Origin: Myxococcales bacterium
GTDB lineage: Bacteria; Myxococcota; Polyangia; Fen-1088
Direction: 5' to 3'
NCBI GenBank assembly: GCA_003157315.1
Contig: PMJE01000437.1
Location: forward strand, 1-7,622
DNA: 7,622 nucleotides
Below the pieces are notes generated by a model. It was not told where the DNA came from. It did not search any database and saw only the letters and a list, made by a program, of their open reading frames with translations. The position numbers were made by a program, and so were the translations under genes. This document shows positions 1 to 5,780 of the stretch, piece by piece; position 1 is the stretch's first letter, and each line of letters begins with the position of its first letter.

Positions 1-15
1 GTAAGAGGCTCTTAC
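1..15. promoter_or_regulatory. Perfect 7-bp inverted repeat at the window edge (possible operator or terminator remnant)
   Basis: GTAAGAG and CTCTTAC are exact reverse complements around one central base, giving a 15-bp near-perfect palindrome ending 22 bases before the GTG start of the first gene. The spacing fits an operator or a 5' leader element. The one-base centre makes a protein-bound dyad more plausible than an RNA hairpin. The sequence to the left is unseen, so it could also be the right end of a larger structure. No regulator can be named. Confidence 0.3.
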
Positions 16-37
16 CAACCTCCCCTTTGGTCGCGGT

Positions 38-1852
38 GTGATCTGCGCGCTCCTTATCCTGAAATTGCTGGCCCTGCCGCTCGCCGGCCCTTCGGCTGAG
101 GCGGCTGTGTCGCCTGAGCCCGCGCCCGTGGCGGCCGCGGACGCGCCGTCGCCCAGCCCCGCGCCGGTGCCTGCCGAGCCCAGCCCGGTGCCGACACCCG
201 CCGAGCCCAGCCCGGCGGCGGCCGCTCCTCTGTCGCCGTCGCCCAGCAAGGCGTCTTCGGAGCTGGCCACCGACCGTGGACAGATCCCAGACGAGCTGGC
301 GGGGGCAGGCTACGTGCCGGGGTATCGCATGTACCAAGGTTTGACCCTGTCGCCGCTTTCGCCGCGAGTTGGCGGGGCTGCCGGTGGCATCACGCCAGGA
401 TTTTCCGCGCCCATGCCGTTCGGACAGTGGACTCTCCGCTACTCCGGCTTCATGAGTGCCAGTTTCCAATCCAGCATCGGTCAGCGCCAATGCGTTGAAC
501 CGGGACAGAGCGCGACGGTCATCCACGTGCCACCGCAGACGCTCGACGAATACGCGTCGTTCCTGGGGACCAACACCATGCCCGGGCAATGGGTAGGGAT
601 GAATTTCGCCTACGGCAATGGCGTAGTCAGCGCCAACGTGAGCCTGAATACCTGGAACCCCACTGCGCCCACCACGTACTACCAAATCGGCAGCCAGCTC
701 TTTCTCATGAACGCCTTTCTCGAATTCAACATTCCGCAGATTGGTCCCCTGCGGCCGCGCGTCTTGGCTGGCTACTTCGGTTCCTACTACGGAAGCCTGG
801 CCGAGTACTCGCTGGGCATGTACACCAACCCGCTGGTGGGAGCGGCCCGTGGGGTCGGCGAGCTCATCAGCATAGAGTATCGCCTGCGACCAACCCTGAC
901 CCTGTTTGTGGAGCATGGGATTATGGGCAATCGCAACGGCAATGCGCCGGCCAACCTGGTTCCCACTAGCTGGAACGGCGCGACCAGCCCCACTTTCCCG
1001 TCCTCCTGGATACACCACGCGCACGTGATACTGCGCTGGACTGGTGAAACCGAGGTCCGAACCGGGTTGCACTACCTCTATAACTGGTCCCAGGACGACC
1101 GCGCCCAGCAGGCGGCCGACAACCTCACGACCAGCGAGATCCACGAGGACTACATCAAGGACGGCAGTCTCACTGTGCTCGGTTGGGACGCGACCGTGCG
1201 CAACGCCGCCTGGGGCTATTTCGGGGCGGGGGCTTCGTATATCCGGGGCGAGAATGCCTTCCCTTTGAAGGGGCTAAATACCTTTGGCGGCGAGGGCAAC
1301 AATTTGACTGACCGCTGGTGGGGTCCGGCCAGCCACGGCAATGGCAAGCTTTTTGCTCTGGGTTTCAATTACAACGCCAGCTTGGGCCGCATGTTGCGAC
1401 CATCGTACTCATCCGACGCCCCTGACGTGGCAATCAACGCAGGCTTGGTCATGGCCTATACCCTGACCAATACGTTGACCGCCGAGGGCACGGGTCCCGC
1501 CACGGGACCGCCCGTCGCGCCCAGCCCTTTGTCCGCGGATGTCGACCTCTTCAACCATCGCTTGCGCTACAAGTTTGCGCTCGAATCCGTCTACACCTTC
1601 CGCTCTTGGGTGGGCGTGGCCTTGCGCGCCGACTGCGTGGTGCCCAATTCCAAGGAGGCGGGTGAGACTTTCTGGGTGCTGGCACCGCGGCTGGTGTTTC
1701 GCACCAACTGGGTCACGCACGAGACAATTTCGATCATCTACGGCAAGTGGTTCTATGGCCCGAAGAGCCACCCGGAGGCGAGCTCCATCATCTCGGAAGA
1801 CGGGCGCCTCGATGATCAGTTGATCGCCTTCAACGTGAACATGTGGTGGTAA
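38..1852 (+). CDS. Putative outer-membrane beta-barrel protein with Pro/Ala-rich N-terminal linker (paralog 1)
   Basis: Seen: a 604-residue protein starting at GTG 38. An in-frame TAA at 2-4 closes the frame upstream and no other usual start codon lies between, so this start is nearly forced, although no clear Shine-Dalgarno is visible. Residues 1-22 form a hydrophobic export signal with likely cleavage after AEA; its n-region is unusually short, with a single Lys at 9. Residues 24-70 are a Pro/Ala/Ser linker with repeated PAEPSP. The remainder alternates Gly/aromatic-rich strands with polar loops and ends in NMWW; a terminal aromatic residue is the usual recognition signal for BAM-assembled outer-membrane barrels. 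The next gene is a paralog, sharing GGITPGF/GGLTPAF, GQSATVIH/GQSKTVLH, WSQDDR/FSQDDR and the final strands. Inferred: an outer-membrane channel or anchor in a possible glycan-uptake locus. It is too short for a TonB-dependent transporter and I see no plug domain. I recognise no named family. Confidence 0.72.
   Translation: MICALLILKLLALPLAGPSAEAAVSPEPAPVAAADAPSPSPAPVPAEPSPVPTPAEPSPAAAAPLSPSPSKASSELATDRGQIPDELAGAGYVPGYRMYQGLTLSPLSPRVGGAAGGITPGFSAPMPFGQWTLRYSGFMSASFQSSIGQRQCVEPGQSATVIHVPPQTLDEYASFLGTNTMPGQWVGMNFAYGNGVVSANVSLNTWNPTAPTTYYQIGSQLFLMNAFLEFNIPQIGPLRPRVLAGYFGSYYGSLAEYSLGMYTNPLVGAARGVGELISIEYRLRPTLTLFVEHGIMGNRNGNAPANLVPTSWNGATSPTFPSSWIHHAHVILRWTGETEVRTGLHYLYNWSQDDRAQQAADNLTTSEIHEDYIKDGSLTVLGWDATVRNAAWGYFGAGASYIRGENAFPLKGLNTFGGEGNNLTDRWWGPASHGNGKLFALGFNYNASLGRMLRPSYSSDAPDVAINAGLVMAYTLTNTLTAEGTGPATGPPVAPSPLSADVDLFNHRLRYKFALESVYTFRSWVGVALRADCVVPNSKEAGETFWVLAPRLVFRTNWVTHETISIIYGKWFYGPKSHPEASSIISEDGRLDDQLIAFNVNMWW
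173..215 (+). repeat. Direct repeat of 16 bp in the Pro/Ala-rich linker
   Basis: The 16-base unit GCCGAGCCCAGCCCGG occurs at 173-188 and again, identically, at 200-215, a 27-bp period. It encodes the two PAEPSP units of the linker behind the signal peptide of the first gene. Identity at the DNA level suggests recent slippage or a small tandem duplication within a low-complexity region. Confidence 0.75.
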
Positions 1853-1854
1853 CC

Positions 1855-3483
1855 ATGGATGACAGGTTCAACATCCGCGTTTCTCGCGCGCTCGTGATTG
1901 TGGCAACGGCGATGGTGGCGCTGGTTCGCGTGGGCCCGGCCCACGGTCAAGGGGCCGTGACCCCAACGCCCGATGCTTCGCAAGGGTTGCGCTTCGACCC
2001 TTCGCTCAGTCTGGATCCCACCCTGCCCCAGGTGGGTGCAATGCCCGGGGGACTGACCCCAGCGTTTGGACAGCGCTCACTCAGCGAGGGTGAATGGCGA
2101 TTTGATTTTCACGGCTACCTCCTGGCGCCCCTGAACGCCGGAATCAACAGTCGGCCCAACCCTGGTTTCAACTACAATCCGAATCTGCCCCAGCCGCAAC
2201 CCGGGCAGAGCAAGACAGTGCTGCACTCGCCCCCGGTGGTTCCCGACGACCTGGAAACCTTCTCCCATACCGGAGTGGTGCCCACGACCTACGTCCAACT
2301 CAACTTTTCTGAAGGCAACAGCATTGTGACCGGGAACGTCAGCATCCTGGCCAAGCAGGCCAACGTGTCTGAGAGCTTTCTCGAACCGGCCGACCAGCTA
2401 GGCATCACGGACGTCTTTCTCAGCGTGCTGCCTCCCTTGGGCGAACGGGTTCACATGCAAGTCCTGCTGGGCGCCTATACCCTTCGCTATGGCACCACCG
2501 GCGAGTACGACGAGGGCCGCTACGGCACGCCACTTATCGCGCGCATAACTGGCGTGGGCGAGCATGTGGCGCTGAAGACTGGGTGGCACAAGTATACCTT
2601 TGTGCTCGAAGAAGGCGTGCATGGCCAGACCAACGCCGCCTCGTCCAGCATCACACCGGATGTGTCGAACAACTTCGCAGACTCGGGCTCGGGCAGCACC
2701 TTTGTGGCCCATGTGCACGGGGGCGTTGGCTACAGCCATCAGGGGACGAGTGTAATGGTCGGGGGACATTTCATGCGCGCCTTCAGTCAAGACGACCGGG
2801 ACGGGACCTCGGCCCCTGACGGACGCATCGATGTGTACGCAGGGGACGTGCGGCTGAACCTGGGGCGCTTTGGCCATTTCTACGGGGCGCTGTCGTACAC
2901 CGATGCGCTGCAGGCGCGAACCGTGAGCCGGATCATCAGCGTGCTCAACACCCAGGGAGGCAAGGGTCTCATGGACAACTATCTCGGCGCGCAGAGTGGC
3001 GGCACCGGTACGCTGCTCACTGTGGGTGGACAGTACGATCTCAGCATCGGCCGGCTGGTCAGCTATCCGGTTCCGTTCTCAGGCGATGGTCCGGATCTGT
3101 TCGTCAGCCTGTTCGGCATGCAGACTCACGTGTCAAGCACGGACAAGATTGGCGACCCCAAGACCGGCCTGCCGTACGACGGAGTCACCAAGCGCAAGTT
3201 CGGCGTCGAGGCCACCTACAGCCTGCTTTCCTGGCTGGCGGCTTCGGCGCGCTTTGACCGTGTGGATCCGGACGTAGACGACACGCGCTTTAGTTTCTCG
3301 GTAATTTCGCCCAGGATCATTTTCCATACTGGCTGGCAATCGACTGATCAGCTCGTGTTGCAGTATTCCCACTGGTTCAACGGCGGCCTCACCACGGTGC
3401 GGGTGGGAGATCCGCCAGCCGAGGACATTACCGTGATTCCGGACGGCGACATGCTTTCGCTGTCCGCGCGCATGTGGTGGTGA
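1855..3483 (+). CDS. Putative outer-membrane beta-barrel protein (paralog 2)
   Basis: Seen: 542 residues from ATG 1855, two bases after the stop of the preceding gene. In-frame GTG codons at 1843 and 1846 overlap that gene's end and are alternative starts; ATG is preferred because it gives a normal signal peptide. That peptide has a charged n-region to about residue 11, hydrophobic ALVIVATAMVALV, and probable cleavage after AHG near residue 31. The mature protein is rich in Gly, aromatic residues and alternating hydrophobic strands, and ends in RMWW, an aromatic C-terminus typical of outer-membrane barrels. It is collinear with the upstream gene through most of its length: GGLTPAF, GQSKTVLH, an LNFSEGNSIVTGNVS strand, YGTTGEY, FSQDDR, SIGR and the last three strands. 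It lacks that protein's Pro-rich linker. Inferred: the pair arose by tandem duplication and may work together. The substrate is unknown. Confidence 0.73.
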   Translation: MDDRFNIRVSRALVIVATAMVALVRVGPAHGQGAVTPTPDASQGLRFDPSLSLDPTLPQVGAMPGGLTPAFGQRSLSEGEWRFDFHGYLLAPLNAGINSRPNPGFNYNPNLPQPQPGQSKTVLHSPPVVPDDLETFSHTGVVPTTYVQLNFSEGNSIVTGNVSILAKQANVSESFLEPADQLGITDVFLSVLPPLGERVHMQVLLGAYTLRYGTTGEYDEGRYGTPLIARITGVGEHVALKTGWHKYTFVLEEGVHGQTNAASSSITPDVSNNFADSGSGSTFVAHVHGGVGYSHQGTSVMVGGHFMRAFSQDDRDGTSAPDGRIDVYAGDVRLNLGRFGHFYGALSYTDALQARTVSRIISVLNTQGGKGLMDNYLGAQSGGTGTLLTVGGQYDLSIGRLVSYPVPFSGDGPDLFVSLFGMQTHVSSTDKIGDPKTGLPYDGVTKRKFGVEATYSLLSWLAASARFDRVDPDVDDTRFSFSVISPRIIFHTGWQSTDQLVLQYSHWFNGGLTTVRVGDPPAEDITVIPDGDMLSLSARMWW

Positions 3484-3488
3484 GGCGC

Positions 3489-4823
3489 ATGACCCGGGGA
3501 AAGGCATATCGAGGCGAGCTGCTGCAGCACGGGCTGCTGGCCGGGCTTTGCACCCTGGCGGCCTGCATACCCAATGCCGGTAGTCAGGCGCCGGTCGCAC
3601 AGACGGGGTTTTGTGTCAAGCCACCTGAGACTTGCACGCCCGATCCAATGCCACCGAAGACCGTGGACTGCACCGCGGCCGAGGCTGGGCTGGAGTTCGC
3701 TCCAACGGAACTGACGATAGCTGACTTCGACTCGCCGACCAACCCGAACGTCGGCGAATTCATGTACTCGTACACGGATGCGACTGCCCAAATCTATACC
3801 AACCTTGACGATGGGACACAGGTGCCAGTCGGGTACGCACCCTCTGCGAGGACCGCCAACGTGTGCACAACGGACACCAACAATCACGTTCTGCACGTCA
3901 CGGGTGGCCACGAACAGCCCGGGTCCGGCGACGCCGGGCGAATCGTAACAGGGGCGCCATTCCTCGGCTGGGGAGGCGGACTGGGCGTGTCCTTGGTGCA
4001 TCTCACAACCGACAGGCAGCTCTGCTTTGGCAGCGACGGCAAGCCTAAGCCTGAGTCTGCGCGATCTTCCTACTGCCAACCCGACAGCGCCGGAACTTCT
4101 GCCTACAAGATCGCTCTCAACCTGAGTGACTGGGATGGTGTGGCAGTATGGGCTCGGCGCGGCCCTGACAGCCAGCCGCTTCTGCGCGTGCTGGTTGGCA
4201 ATAAGTACGTTGACGAAGACATCAGCTTTCTTATGTACCGAGACGAACCGTACAGGACGCGCTACTGTGAGCGCGTCCTCGAGTGCGCTTGCACCAATGG
4301 GAAGCCATGCCTCCAGTGGGACACAGTACCATCGGGAATGCAGAGCGGCCTATACTGCGGGGATCCGGCAACTGACCCTCAGCCCAAGGCCATTTCCAGC
4401 CTCGGCGTGACTGCCACCAATAGTTGCGGCCGGACCAGGTGCAACGACGATTATCCCGCTTTCGGGGTGCAGGACGCAGCATTCGTGCACCGCCCCTGTA
4501 CTCCTTATGCCTTCCGGAGTGGCGGGCAAAGCAGCTACTGCTGGGATCCCGATCCCAATCATCCCTATCCACCTAGCGGCCTCCCCGATTCACCGCCGGC
4601 CGAGTCGGATCAGCAATGCGGGGATTACTGGACGTTCCCGCTTGAGCTAACGACCGAGTGGCAACTCTTTCTGGTCCCATTTACCACCATGTACCAGCAA
4701 GGCTGGGCGAAGCGCTGGCCCTTCTTCGATATTTCGTCAGTGTCGGTGGTGAGACTGACCTGGGATGCTGGCTGGGTCGACTATTGGATAGACAATTTTC
4801 GCTTTTACAGGGTGCGGCGCTAG
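3489..4823 (+). CDS. Cysteine-rich lipoprotein with a carbohydrate-binding-like beta-sandwich
   Basis: Seen: 444 residues from ATG 3489, five bases after the previous stop. In-frame GTGs at 3474, 3477 and 3480 overlap that gene and could be used instead. Residues 1-25 are a lipoprotein signal with lipobox LAAC, so Cys26 is the likely lipidated residue. The mature chain has 16 further Cys, an even number consistent with up to eight disulfides. A split beta-sandwich seems present: the first part spans roughly 74-245 (starting LTIADFD, later LNLSDWDGVAVWARRG and LRVLVGN), and the last strands span 380-440 (EWQLFLVPF, then VVRLTWDAG and YWIDNFRFY). Between them, about 255-377, lies an insert with ten Cys. 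The WIDNFRF ending and 'W..F.VPF' strand resemble galactose-binding-like folds such as CBM11/CIA30 types, known for glycan binding. Binding is inference: no ligand residues can be assigned, and it may be purely structural. Confidence 0.68.
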   Translation: MTRGKAYRGELLQHGLLAGLCTLAACIPNAGSQAPVAQTGFCVKPPETCTPDPMPPKTVDCTAAEAGLEFAPTELTIADFDSPTNPNVGEFMYSYTDATAQIYTNLDDGTQVPVGYAPSARTANVCTTDTNNHVLHVTGGHEQPGSGDAGRIVTGAPFLGWGGGLGVSLVHLTTDRQLCFGSDGKPKPESARSSYCQPDSAGTSAYKIALNLSDWDGVAVWARRGPDSQPLLRVLVGNKYVDEDISFLMYRDEPYRTRYCERVLECACTNGKPCLQWDTVPSGMQSGLYCGDPATDPQPKAISSLGVTATNSCGRTRCNDDYPAFGVQDAAFVHRPCTPYAFRSGGQSSYCWDPDPNHPYPPSGLPDSPPAESDQQCGDYWTFPLELTTEWQLFLVPFTTMYQQGWAKRWPFFDISSVSVVRLTWDAGWVDYWIDNFRFYRVRR

Positions 4824-4863
4824 CGATGCCTCGCCGCAATCCGCTACAAGCGAGCGTGAATGA

Positions 4864-4869
4864 AAGGAG
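4864..4869 (+). promoter_or_regulatory. Strong Shine-Dalgarno site (AAGGAG)
   Basis: AAGGAG lies seven bases before ATG 4877. It is the only textbook ribosome binding site among the four + strand genes. It fixes the start of the second lipoprotein and suggests that this gene is translated independently and perhaps more strongly than the tightly packed genes before it. Confidence 0.8.
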
Positions 4870-4876
4870 CTGACTC

Positions 4877-5725
4877 ATGAAGAAGACGGCTACGAATGTG
4901 CGACGGTACCTCATCATTTCAAGCATGCTGACCTTGGTTGTCTCTGCGGCAGGCTGTGGATCCGGCGGCGGGGAACGGCCTGGGTCCAACGGGGGCACGG
5001 CCGGAACTCCGGACACGACTGCGAGCGGGGGAGTGGTCGGGAGCGGGGGAACTACGGTGAACCCGGTGACTTCAGGCGGTGCGACGGGCACAGGCGGGGC
5101 CTCGACTGTCCCCACGCTGGCGTGTACGCCAGGGTTTCAGCCCGCTGCGCCGCTGATTACCGATTTTTCGGCAACCACATGGAACGGGACTACGGGCAAG
5201 TTTGGAACAACCGGCAACGTGACCGGATCGCTCTTTACCTATTCGAGCACCGGCAGCACAATGCAGTCGATGATTGACAACAATGCTGAGAACCTGGTGC
5301 TGTATGGCAGCGTGGTGGCGCCGGGCGGCTATGCTGGCGGCGGCCTGTCGTTTGATCAGTGCATAAATACCTCAGTCTACACCGGGGTCCAGTTCACCTT
5401 GGGTGGAACCACCTCGGGTTGTACTCTCAAGCTCCAGGTCCAGACCTTCGATGAGAAACCCGTCGATCAGGGGGGTGGATGCGCGGCCAGTTGCTACGTG
5501 CTCCCAAGCGTGACGCTGACAAGCATCGCTAGTCCATCTACCCCAACTACCGTCCACTTTTCGGATTTGACCGGCGGTCTACCAGCCACTGCGGCTGGCA
5601 TCGAAAAGGAGATCATTGGGCTACAGTGGCAGTTCGAGTCTCCGCCGCCGGTGGGCGACGGGGGCCAGCCAAACTGCACGGGCATCAGCCTGACCATCGA
5701 CAGCGTTTCATTTGTCAGCATCTGA
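4877..5725 (+). CDS. Lipoprotein with Gly/Ser/Thr-rich tether and beta-sandwich (putative carbohydrate-binding) domain
   Basis: Seen: 282 residues from ATG 4877, supported by AAGGAG seven bases upstream. Residues 1-26 form a classic lipoprotein signal (KK and RR n-region, hydrophobic LIISSMLTLVVS, lipobox AAGC) with lipidated Cys27. Residues 28-78 are a flexible Gly/Ser/Thr tether typical of surface-displayed lipoproteins. Residues 82-282 form a compact beta-rich domain with six Cys (83, 162, 182, 202, 206, 267). Strand order matches the preceding lipoprotein: LITDFS versus LTIADFD; a glycine-rich GGYAGGGLSFD versus LGWGGGLGVSL; TGVQFTL followed by TLKLQVQT versus DGVAVWARR followed by LLRVLVG; and a final ISLTIDSVSFV versus VDYWIDNFRFY. 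This resembles galactose-binding-like carbohydrate modules. Inferred role: binding a polysaccharide at the cell surface beside a GH44 enzyme. No catalytic motif is visible, so a structural or adhesive role remains possible. It is the last gene before a hairpin terminator. Confidence 0.7.
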   Translation: MKKTATNVRRYLIISSMLTLVVSAAGCGSGGGERPGSNGGTAGTPDTTASGGVVGSGGTTVNPVTSGGATGTGGASTVPTLACTPGFQPAAPLITDFSATTWNGTTGKFGTTGNVTGSLFTYSSTGSTMQSMIDNNAENLVLYGSVVAPGGYAGGGLSFDQCINTSVYTGVQFTLGGTTSGCTLKLQVQTFDEKPVDQGGGCAASCYVLPSVTLTSIASPSTPTTVHFSDLTGGLPATAAGIEKEIIGLQWQFESPPPVGDGGQPNCTGISLTIDSVSFVSI

Positions 5726-5738
5726 TGCGCGCATGATC

Positions 5739-5769
5739 GCGCTGGCACCTGGGTTCACGGTGCCAGCGC
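5739..5769. terminator. Bidirectional hairpin between convergent genes
   Basis: GCGCTGGCACC (5739-5749) and GGTGCCAGCGC (5759-5769) are perfect reverse complements around a nine-base loop. The stem lies 13 bases after the stop of the + strand lipoprotein and 11 bases beyond the stop of the - strand GH44 gene, so it can serve both. No T-run follows on either strand, which is common for GC-rich bacteria but makes intrinsic termination less certain; it may instead stabilise the 3' ends. A separate 10-bp palindrome, ATGCGCGCAT, sits at 5725-5734. Confidence 0.75.
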
Positions 5770-5780
5770 AGTGATGAACG

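Noticed and set aside
38..3483. SusC-like TonB-dependent transporters
   Set aside because: The proteins are about 540-600 residues rather than roughly 1000, and no TonB box or plug domain is visible.
3348..4079. 243-codon open frame on the - strand
   Set aside because: It lies antisense to the end of the second barrel and the start of the Cys-rich lipoprotein. It has no family-like motif, and the + strand genes explain the region; GC-rich DNA commonly leaves such frames open.
4813..4838. 7-bp stem (TGCGGCG/CGCCGCA) across the stop of the Cys-rich lipoprotein gene as a terminator
   Set aside because: The stem is short with a 12-base loop, includes the stop codon region, has no T-run, and sits between genes that look co-transcribed. 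It is best treated as chance in GC-rich DNA.
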